A stretch of DNA of 55,484 bases, from NCBI GenBank assembly GCA_023231475.1, contig JALJEE010000507.1:1-55484 (forward strand), given 5' to 3'. Source of the DNA: Seison nebaliae (lineage: Eukaryota > Rotifera > Pararotatoria > Seisonacea > Seisonidae). Position 1 is the stretch's first letter, and each line of letters begins with the position of its first letter. The notes below the pieces were generated by a model. That model was not told where the DNA came from and did not search any database. It was given only the letters and a program-made list of their open reading frames with translations. A program made the translations under genes and the position numbers. Shown piece after piece: positions 35,401-47,400 of this stretch.

Positions 35401-38400
35401 GTACACGATAACAACACAAGTCTCTTTTACCATTTCCGAATTGGAATGGAATGAAAAAAAGTCATTCCAATTAGCTATTTCTCTCGTACCCAATGGACGA
35501 TATATCGCTTTCCTTTTCGATCGAGAAATACAAACGAGAATTTTAGCTGCTCCTGTTCGTTTCGGGAAGACTTTGGAGAATGCCAATTTATTAATCGGTG
35601 TACGAAATCGAGAATATGAGACACATAAATTTTTGAATTTACCCCAACGACCTTTCATCATTGTGGAAGATGATGATTTGAATGAAGCAATACATCGATT
35701 CTATCAATATCCGTTTGAAGGTTATCTTCAACAATTATTCTTGTTTCATGGCGAATCGTTGAATTTCGATGATTTACAAAAATTAATCGATTGGAAACCA
35801 GAAAATCAATTTTATAATCTCATTTCAAAATACGAGACAATGAAAGAGAATGAAAAAGAGATTATTCTCCCGTTTCAAACGATCAATGATGATTTTTCAG
35901 AAAGTTTACAAATTTATCGTTTACGGATATTTCCGAACGGATGGAATGAAGAAAGTTTAAAAGAAATTAATGAGTTAAACGATTTCAATTTATTAATTTA
36001 CATTCTGCCAAACGATAATTCTTATGGGAATTTCTATCATAATTTGACGAATGTTTCGAGAAATATGGTTGAAGAAAATGAAATTTTCAATTTGACAATT
36101 CATCGATCTTCTTTCAAAGTGTCGAATCTCCCAATAAAAATATATTGGACAATTTTAACGTTGAACGATTATAATTGTATAAGTAATTGTATGGTGCAGA
36201 ATACGAATGATGATTTCGTTTCTTCTTCCGGTTTTATCGAATTTGATTTGAATGAAAAAGAAAAAGTTAAATTTTTTTCATCAAAAATTTAAAAGTTTTT
36301 TTAGAATTTAATTATAAATCCAATCAATGATTTAATACCAGAATTGAAAGAATCATTCATAATCTTATTTTCATTAACGGACAAGAATTTCATGTCAAAT
36401 TACCGAATTGATTATTCCCAAGAATTAATTAAGAAATTCAATGATGGAACCAAATCGATTCCATTCGATTATCCAATTTCTTATGAGAAAAATTTACCAT
36501 CGATTCGGATCGACATAGAAGAGAATGATTATCCGAAAGGAATTTTAACGTTTCTCGATAAAGAATCAGAAGAAGAATTGATGGAATTCGATAAATATTC
36601 AGGAAGTGATTTTGATAAATTTTTACAAAAGAATTTTGCAGATAATGATACTCCGATCGTTCTGGTGAATGAAGAAGATGGTTATGTAAAATTGACGATA
36701 ATTCGATGTCAAGGATCATTAGGTGACATCGAATTCGAATGGAGAACGGAAACGATTAATGAAAATTTATTAACAAATTTAAATAAAATGAAATCGATCG
36801 ATGGTATTGACGAAATAATGGCAGCATCATCTGAACGTCGATGGGATAATGGAACGCTTATCCTACAAGATTATCATGTTAGTAATAAATTGCGTTGAAT
36901 GGAACTGCACATGGTCAGTTGTCTAAATGTTTGTTCTAATAAACAGAAACAAATCGATATAATCGATAATTAAACGACTAGAAATGTTAAGAGAATTATA
37001 GTTAAATAGATTAAATTGAATTGTGATGATTTGATTGAGGAGCGACTGGAATATTGGACCATTTTCACTTTGTAATTCTGATATTCATTTTCATTCTCTT
37101 TTTTATTTCCATTCAAATTCTCATCACTCATTCTCTTCATTAAATTATCGTTCATTAACGATACATGTTGTGTGGCGGTGGCGATGGAAGTTTTCCTCGG
37201 AATATAAATTAGTGGAAATATCTGTTTCTCAGACGTTGTAGTTTGCGGAATTAGACTATAATCATTATTTTCTTCATTCTTCTTTTGAATATTCTTCAAA
37301 GGAATCTCACAAATAAATCGTAATTTTTGTAAACAGGACTCACTTCTCCAATAGAGATTCAATTTGTGTGACAAACACAAACAACGTCCAGTTGCGTCGA
37401 AAGTTTCAGGTGAATCTCTTCCATGGAAATTCCACCAATTCGACCATTCATCTCCATTGGAATATGGACCGGGAAACGATGAATATTTCTGACGATAAAT
37501 CCACATCCATGAATCAGCCTTCCTTATTCCTGACGTCCACCAATCTATCGAACGACTGTATCGTTGTTGACGTCGAATTTGATGTTGTGATTTTCGATTT
37601 TTTCTTTCTTTCAATTTTGGTCCTACAAAAAAATTAATTAAGAAAAAAATACTCAATTGGAAAACTTTTACGTTGGAGGAGATTCCATTGAAGGAAGTTT
37701 TGTTCTTTCAAATTCTCCACACTCACCAATTCACCATTTAACGACCAACATGCTCTTCGAGCTTGATAATAAGTTTCCGTCCATTGAGAGACGATGTAAC
37801 AGGAACCGGTAGATAAAATTCCGTTGAGGATATATTGTTTTGGAAAGTTGTTTTGGCCGATCGTTTTCAAATAATCTTCGCAAATATTTTCTTTGTTTTT
37901 ATCATAATTCTAAAGAAAGTAAAATTGTTTAGTAAAAAACTTTTAAAAATAATTAACTATATCTGTTAATTCTCTTTTAACAGTTCCGTTTGTAGATTGA
38001 TTATTATTTTGAGTAAGTTGTTCATTTCCCCTTTTCAAATGATTATTCGATCGTTGAACAATTTGATTTTTTAATGCTTCTAACTGTTCCGTTAATTTAC
38101 TTTCTTTATATTCTAAAACTTTCTGAAGTTCACCATTTACCGCTTTCGTGATAGCTCGAATGATTTTCGTGTGATCTTCCTCTGACAGTTTACGAGATGA
38201 TGTTGTTTGAGAGGAGGAGAATGAGGAGGATGATAATAATATTCGTAAATCTCTTGTAATCGAATCATGTAAATTTTCGATTGCTAAAACTGCATTAGTC
38301 TGATATTTATTTAAGTTCTTTGTCAATTCTTCTATTTGTAATAAGAGTTCGTCATTCTCTTTCTCTATTCTCCGTAAACTTTGTTTCATTTCTATAAAAA

Positions 38401-41400
38401 ATGGTTAAATAATTCTCTGAAAATGTTGTCTCGTCTCTCTGAAGCTCATGAGATTTGAGCTAGATTTTTATTATAGAAAATATTATTATTATTAACAATT
38501 TTATTGTTGTTCAATAAATCTCCATGGGAACTGGTTGTTATAACAACTTCATCATAAAAATTCTCTTCTCGATCTCTATCGAACTTATTTAGACATTCCA
38601 TTTATTCAACTTTGGAAATTCGTTCTTATTGCTATGAATCGTCCAACGACTGGTGTGGCACCAGGTACTGCTTCACGCCTACAAACGGCAAAACCTGGTA
38701 CTCGTGCAGGAAATATAACAACGGCGTTAATGGCTGATCGTCCTGTGACACGTGGTGGTCTTGGCGGTCTTAAGACTGCCATGGGTCCTGGTACTGGGGC
38801 GAATCGTTTAGTTCAAGACAAGAATTATTTTGTTAATTTAATTCGAGCTAAAACTGTCGACGCGAAAAATGAGATTGATCGTTTGAAAAAGGAGATGGTA
38901 AGAGCGAATGAAGATAATACGAATTACATGGCATATAATCGTCGTGCTGAGGAATTGACGAAAGAAGTGGAGAGTGTTCGAGGGAAGAAAGCTGATTTGA
39001 ATACCGTTGTCGATCGATTACATAGTAACTCGAATATTTCTGAATTGAAATCATCAATCGAAGAATTGAAACGGAAAATTGACAATGAAGAAAAAGAGAG
39101 TACACGAATAATTTCTCAACGAACTCGATTAGATGCGGCGGTGAATGAAATGCAGAATGAGATGGATGAATTGAATGCGAAAGAACAACATGCAGTTGAT
39201 CGTTTGAGTTATGAAGATCGACAGAAATATTTAACAATTAAAGAAAAGAATTCCGAATATACGAGTCAATTGACGACGATGTTTGGAGAAATGGAAACTA
39301 TTCGAGATGAGATTGCTGGTTTTATGGGTCGATTAGACGATACACCAGAAAAGAAGGAAGCATTAAATCTTTTTGACAAATTGAATGAATTGGAACAAAA
39401 AAAAGATTCGATGAAAAGTGACGCTGAACGATTTTCAGCTTTATCTCCAAAAGAGGAAGAAGAGAAATTATTGGCACAAGTCAAGAACGATAAAGTGGAA
39501 ATAAGTGGAATGGATGAAAAGTTTAACTTAAAATTTTTCATTGAAAAATTCAAAAAAAAATTTCAACTTTCCTTTTTAGGATTCGCTCAGTTCGAGCGGA
39601 ATTGAATAAACATGAAATGGAAGAGGAAAATGATTTGGATGATGACGGAACGGACGAGAAAGCCATTCGTCGTCGTTATGAGAAATTGCGTCGGGAAGAA
39701 GAGGAAATGGATCATTTCAATGGAGAATTTACTAATCGTCTACAGGACGCGACGGGAAATTTGAATCAAGCTCAACATAATGTGGTTCATTTATTGGATA
39801 TTTTAAGTCGAGTAGTTGAGAAGACGGATCGATCAGCAGCAGATGATGCGAAGAGTTTAATGGTGACAACAATCGAAGGAATGAATGATCAACTTCAATC
39901 TCTGCAACGCGATTTGAAGAAAATGGATCCGATGAAAGAGAAACTGAATGATGAATATAACGCTTTGGAAGGAAAGATCAAAGAGTATGAAGAAGAATTG
40001 GGAGATTATACTGACAACGAAACTATAAAAAGGAAGGCTGAAGAGAAGCGAGACAAACTAATAGAAGAGAAGGATTTATTACGAAAACGAAGAGATGAAT
40101 TTGTTCGAATGATCAATCAAGCTGAGCAAGATTTAAAACGTTTGAAAATTACTTACAATAACCATAAGATGACGAAGTCGATTGAACCGTTAGAGGAACA
40201 ATTGCAAGAACTGGAAGGGAAGAATTATTCACTACGTCAAATTATTGCTAATAAGCAATTGGCTACTGATTATGAGAAATATAAATTATCGTCGCTAGAG
40301 ATGGTGGAGGAACAACAGAAATTCTTACGTGAACATGCAGCTAATGCACCAGCTCCTGTTAAAGCAACATCATATTAACCTTTATATTCTCCATTCTCCT
40401 CCTTCTTCTTCTTATAAATATTTTGTCGACTATTATTGTTGTTGTTTGTGAAATTGATTTGAGGTGGACAATTGACGTGTTTGGGAATGATTTCTTTAAT
40501 AATCGTTCGACTTCGTCTTCCACCGTTATTCCTCGCGGCTAATAAGTGGGTAAATGACTTCTGACATTTCCCACCAATCTCGCGAACAACTAACGAATAT
40601 CGGCAGTCAACACCATCTCGAATTTCGAAAGTTTTGCCTTCTCTCTCATTCCATGAAGTTGATTCGATTCGAATCAGATAAATTGTGAGGAGTTGATGAA
40701 TTAGTAAGAGAGAATTCATTTTGAAAGAATAATCTGATGAGGAGAGAAAATGAGTAAATTTGGAAGGAGTGGAATGAGAATCGATTAAGATATGGAAACG
40801 AAGGAAAAACAAAAATAAAGAGGAAGATGGATTGACGGTTGATTCGTGTTCGACTAAAAATCATTGTGACATATCTGTAGATATTGAGGGGAGACAGCGG
40901 ATAAGGAGGAAATAGAAGGAAGTCGATCGATGACTTGATGTTTTGGCAAATTGTCGGTTACTGGTGGAGGAGGAATAGGATAAAACTAGTTGTTTTCACC
41001 ATCACATTCTCTCGCATGCACTCCTTAACAACAATGTCATGTCACTCACAACTATTATGTATATCATCATTGGTAGAAATACATCTACATATTAATTGAA
41101 TGATAAATGAGATGAAGAATTTTTTTGAGAAAATTTGTTTTACCGAACTACTATATTCCTATTACGCACTGTTATTAGTTGTATTAGAACTAGTATTGTT
41201 ATTATTTTCATTAGTTCACTATGTTCTCATCAATCGATATACAAATACTAATATTATGTTAGACAACATTATATAATTCTCTTTTTTTTAATAATTTCCT
41301 CTTCTTTCTTTTTTCCGTCTTGTTCGACTGACTGTTTTTTCCCCGACTTGTGAGTCTCATAAATATACCGCCAACGTTAACTGCCATAGTGCAAATTGAA

Positions 41401-44400
41401 ATGAAACATTCTTAACTTCTCTAACCTGTGTAACAATCCATCTCCAATTAAGAATTTTATGAAGAAACAAAGTAATATTTCGTTTTCAATCGAAGGTTGT
41501 TCCTCGTTTTCCTTAATGCATTTGAAGTGCAGAAATGAAGTTCTCATATCGAACTAACTTTTGTTACAGACAATCAATGTTCAAGTTGAAATTGTTCAGG
41601 ATATCCGGATAAAATTCGATTTACTTTTCCTAATTCTTTTTCATTGTCCTCCTCCAACTTCACTCACGTTCGTTCAACGACACAACAACAACAGCAACAA
41701 ACACGTTCGGTCGTCGAATAGTTAGGAAGTTTCGATACATTAAATTCATTTAACATTCTACATCCTTTCTCCTCAACACACAAGTGAACATATCAATTTG
41801 TTAAGTGTAAATCTATTGATGGATATTAAGTTAACGAAAGACAACTGTTACGTCATAGGAGAATAGCACGAAATTGATAGTGCACATTCTGTGCATTTTC
41901 GATGCACAAACTGTTATATGGTAAGACTTCGTTATTTTTCTTATCTATTCATTCTTCGTTTCCATGTTGCGAATAAGAGTAATAAGAAAACTTCGAGAAT
42001 TATATGTTGGTGAATGTCATCTTATTATTCTCTCCAAGTCACTGTCACGGGTGAAGGAAATTGATAGATAGAAAGTTGTTTATCTTCATTTCATAAACTG
42101 ATGAGAGAATCCTATAATTTTTCTTCGTCACTTATTCCAATAAACTTCATCCTACGAACAAATTGGAGAAAAGTTAAAATGATTTTTTTTTGAAAAGTAA
42201 AAAATAATTTCTTATTGTCGATATTATTGATAGAGAACAAACATTTTGGAATGCGAGGAAAAAGTGAAAGAATTAAAGGAAAAGATTTAATTAACTGAAT
42301 CCATTCAATGAATTTCACGTCCAGCTATTTTGAGGAGTGAACTTATTTATTTATTAGTCGGTAGTGAATACCATGACACCAAACAATCTATTATTTATTC
42401 CTTGTGCACATGACGAACATACGTGAATGTGATGTCTAGTAATGATTGGTAAGGAAATGAAAACCACAAATTATTTGTTAGCGGATGGATGATTGGCATA
42501 GGAAATATTCATTTGGAACAAACATCAGCATAATAGAAGCGGAAAATTTTCATCTGAAAAATATTGTGAAAAGAAGAAAGACAATACATTAATAAGTCGA
42601 AACAATTAAGATGATGCGTGCGTGGGGAGGCATAAGTGTTCTTTCGTCCATTCTTCTCAATTTAGCACGCTATCTCATTTAACGATAACAATAAATATGA
42701 ATTGAATTAGACGAATTGGCTGATAAACGATTCGACTCATTCAAAATAACACCATTGACCTTTGTCCTCTCTTTCATCCCCTCTGATTTATAGGCGGCAG
42801 CTGGTGAAATGATATTGGTCAATGGCGAACGGTTAACGCAAATTGTTATACCGTTGAATGACGACGATATTACCGAGGGTGCCGAAGCATTTACTGTTCG
42901 CTTATATGCTAAATCACGTAAATTATTGCACGCTTCAAAATATGAAGTTACATTGAATTGATTTATGAGAATTACATTGAAATTCCTCTAGATAATCGTC
43001 ATAATACGACCGTCGGATGATGCATATGGTATATTCCATTTAATAGTGGATTGTCATCAATCAACTACTCGCTGTGAGGAAGACGAGAGAATTGTCAATG
43101 TGACCAATTTGTCTCATGCCAAAATGAAAGTTTGTCGATTCTAAATTGAATTTAAAAAAAAAGAATTTGTTAATTTCATGTTAATCGAGATAATCACATA
43201 GATTATTTCCCACAAAATATTTCAATTAATTTATTTATCAATTAAATAATCAAGGTGCGACGTAGTCGTGGAAATTATGGTAATGTCATCATAAATTGGG
43301 AAGGAAAATTAATCAGGAAATTCGAGGAATTGCCTTCATCTCAATCAATTTCATTACAAACGATTAGTGGCACAATCGAAATTCACCACAATCGATGGTT
43401 GAGTGATGATAATATAATTGTTCCCTCGTTCGCTGATGATCGACCACATCTCGAACATATTTGGAGAGTATCAATCTATCCGTCAACCACAAACTCGCCA
43501 TCATCGACGATTGGAAGAGTTAGTCGACGTACAACATATGTTCGAATGAATTCGCAATTATATCAATCGTTTTCCTCGAGGCATTCGAGTGAATTGAGAT
43601 ATGATGAAATATTGGATGATGACCGATCATTCGACGGATATTTATCGGATGGTGAATTATTTATTGTCGTTCAGAAGAGTGAGAATGCTTATGGAATATT
43701 TCAGTTCAGCATCTCACCGTCTTCTCTCAAATCAACGAATTTATTAGACACTTGGTATCCACGTTCTCCATTAATGAATGTATTCGAAAATCATTCTCAA
43801 GGTTGTCACAACTTCTTGTCCTTTTTTATCAATCAATTTATCTTGTCATTTATTTTTCAATATTTGTGCATGTCATTCTCATTTTGACATTAAAGCAAAT
43901 GTATGTGTCGAGAGAGATGGGGGAGCATACGGTGTAGTAGATGCACAGTTAGAAGTGACATCATTCGGTTTAAATTTATTCAACTTATTCTCTTTATCTC
44001 TCAATCTCCTTCTTAATAGATACTAAAAATTACAATTATTATCGTTATCCTTCCTATATCAAAATTGCCCGTGAGAACATCGACTATCAACTTCCGGATA
44101 ATTTAGTATTACGGTTCGAAATTCCTTTTCAATTTCATTCTAACAATTCTCCCACATAGATTCAATCGACACGTCAAGGTGAATTGTTTAACAATTCAAA
44201 TAATCAATGACGAAGAAAATGAACTAACTGAAATAATTTGGTTCAAATTATCCAACGTTCAATTAATCCAATCAGAGAATAGTGAAATTATTGATCGTTT
44301 GTTTATCATTCAATCAAAAATATCATTTCTTCCACAGATGTCCCATCAATAAATGGTAGTTCGAGAACAATCGGAATTTCGTTAGTTGATGATGATGAAA

Positions 44401-47400
44401 ATAAAAAATCAAATTCTATTCAAACATATCTACGAATTGATTTGAGAGAAGATAACGAGAAATTCTCTTGTAATTTCTATCCAATCTCTTATCAGAAACT
44501 CTTAGCCAATTTACGTTACATTAATCATCAAACTGATGAGAGAAATGGTCAATTTAAATCGATGGAAAGTCAAATAAATTATGTAAATGGAAATGAATGG
44601 GGAAGTTCTTCGGAATGGAATATCCAAATGAATTATGTCAATTCATTGAATGATACATATGTTCCATTATTTTGTATCGACACAAGACACATCAATTCCA
44701 TAAATTTCACAATTTATCGATTATCTCAACAGAAAAAAAGAGTTAACATTTAGAAATTTTTTAAAATTCTCCACATTTTCCAGGTGAGCGTTCTCATATT
44801 GATTTATCCTACAGTCGTCAATTTGAACAAATCCGAGAATAATCAATCGTTAATCGATTTTGGAATATTTGGAATTGATTATTCAATCGATTCACAAATA
44901 GTCACATTGAATGAAAACGAGAATGAGAAAACATTTGCAATTAATCTCCTCAAAGAAACGTATGTCAATCATCGAATATTTGACATCAAATTTAATTCAT
45001 TAAATTCCTCAAATTTCCAATTCCATTCAAATTATCTTTTACACAATACTTTCTACAAGAACCAAATCGAAATTATCGGAAATAGTTTTTATCGATTTCT
45101 TCTCAAAAAAAATACGGGAACAACTTTCAGTTAAATTATTCTCAACCAATTTTCATTTTAAAAATTTCATTTTTCAGAATTTCATTTTCTACCCTCACCA
45201 AATGGAAATCTCAAAATTTTACAATTGACGAATAACGAATTGAATTTTCGTATAATACGTCATGGAGTTATCGAAGAATTGCAATCAATTCGATGGAAAA
45301 TTTCTACTGATCAATCTAATTCAGAGATTGAATGTCAAAATTATTTCCAGAAAATCGAAGGAATTTCCATATTTCTTTCTGGCGAATACGACCATTTAAT
45401 TCAAATAAAAACAAATAGTGAATTATTTGAAAGATTAATAGTTTTCTTTTTTTTGTGAATAAAAAATTCCATTATATTTGTAGATATGTAAAATTGAATT
45501 GATTTCCAATTTCGTTCAAGGTGATCTAGAAACCCTATTCATAATTTTACCATTTCAATCGATTAATGAGGAAATATTTCAAATTAACATAAATCGATTG
45601 ATTCTGAATGAACATAATGAAACAATTGAACTATCAATTAATGATATAAAGTTATTGGAGAATTTCTTTTTAACATTTATTAAAATTAAATTAGTAAATT
45701 TGAAGGGAAATTACTCGTCAATTTTAAATTGTCGTCAATTTCAAATTCATTCCAAACTCCTTCAGTTTAGTGAATATCTTTTCATAATTCAATCTATATT
45801 TTTTGGACAGTTTGCGGAAGAAGGAAAAGATTTTTTCAACGGAACTTTCAACAAAATATTCAATACGACTGATCGAATTATATTGGAAATTCCAATTGTA
45901 TCTGATGAAATACCTGAAATTGACGAGACTTTCGTCTTCTACGTTCATTCCATATATTTCATTCCGAACTTTTTATTCTATTATGAACAAGAAACAAAAT
46001 TTCAAGACATATTAAGAGATTGTTAATTTTAATTTCGATTTCATCAATTTATTATCATCTATCAGATCTTAGAATGGAATCATATGATTTATCTGATTGT
46101 ATGATTCATCATAAAAATTTCAAGTGTTTTCCTTTGAAATATGAAGGAAATTTATCATTCAATTTAACAATTAAAGAGAATGATAAATCTGAAGGATCAT
46201 TTCGATTGGAACCACGAATCCTTAAAAATAATAAATTAGAAATTCTTAATTCTCAAGATTCCAATAGAACTTATTATGGAATGGAGAACAACCAGAAGCC
46301 CTTGCAATTTTCTGTGAAACGATTAAGTTTCTCTTTTTATGCAATTCTATCATTTAATTAATAATTTTATTTTCAATAGATTCATTCTTTGGGAAAGTTT
46401 TCATCAAATGGAACATTTCAAGTGTCATCAATTTCACGGAAGATATCAAAAATGATGAAGGAATGATCATTTTTGAGGAGAATCAAAAAGAAAAATGTAA
46501 AACTAATATTTTCATCTTTTTACAAATTATAGTTTGTTTCCAATATTTGTATCAATTAAAACTACCTTGTCCATTTACCTTCCCCCCTACTCTTCTAAAC
46601 TTTTTGCTATTTTAATCGTTTCGTTAAAAATTATGAATTCCTTTTCTGAGTCAATTCAGGTACACATTATTTAGATCACCTGAAATATCATTAAAATATC
46701 TTCCTTGTTCACCACCTGTTTGAACTTTTGATCCGAGTGAATCTAAAATATATTTCTCCTAAACTCCCCTAAATGGTAACCCATTAATTCTAAAATCATC
46801 TTCATCCTCTTTAATTCCTTTAGGAATTTTGAAAAAATAAATTATTAGATTTTCGATATTAAATTGATATTATCGATATTAAATTATATAATTTCACAGA
46901 TTTTTCAATAATACTCAAACAAGATAATATTGCGGAATATGAAGAGGAATTTATTTTGAATATTTTCAACTTCTATTCAAATCAAAGAGAAGATTATATT
47001 AAAATTCGGATATTAGCAAACGACGGAATTTACGGAAATGTCACTTTTTCAGAAACTGATACAATTCTTTCATTATATGAAGGATTCAATATCGCAATAC
47101 CAATAATTCGACCGATCGATAATAAAATACTAAAATCGTTGACCGTCATTGAAATCGAGTGGGAAGTGAATTCAATAAATGTTACGACGATTAATATGGA
47201 GAATCATTTCGAAACTGTTTCCGGAAAAGTAGAATTATTATCCGTTTAATCTTTAAAATTCGTTGAATTTTTTTTGAAATCTTCTTCTTTAGTACATGAA
47301 TGAGTCGTATATAATATTATCAGCGATTGATGATTCTTTACCAGAGTTAAGTCGAATGTTTCATTTAAAATTGACATCGTATCGAATGAAAACGTTTAAT

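Larger units (their letters stand above)
36878..42793 (+). other. 5.9-kb intron of the Calx-beta gene hosting other genes
   Basis: The donor is CAT|GTTAGT at 36878, phase 0. The acceptor is the strong pyrimidine tract ending GATTTATAG at 42793, and the next exon is also phase 0 and is open only in that frame. Joining them makes one canonical Calx-beta repeat: LILQDYH plus AAAGEMILVNGERL, then PLNDDDITEGAEAFTVRL. The intron contains a C-type lectin gene (minus), IFT74 (plus) and perhaps a small secreted ORF (minus). Confidence 0.75.

Noticed and set aside
42112-42318. Minus-strand 68-codon frame inside the large intron
   Set aside because: AT-rich composition, no signal peptide or family, and no plausible splice partners.
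36878-42793. Two independent Calx-beta genes either side of the lectin/IFT74 block
   Set aside because: Phases match and the join restores one canonical repeat. The downstream exon begins behind a strong acceptor and has no start of its own. Kept as an open alternative until transcripts are seen.
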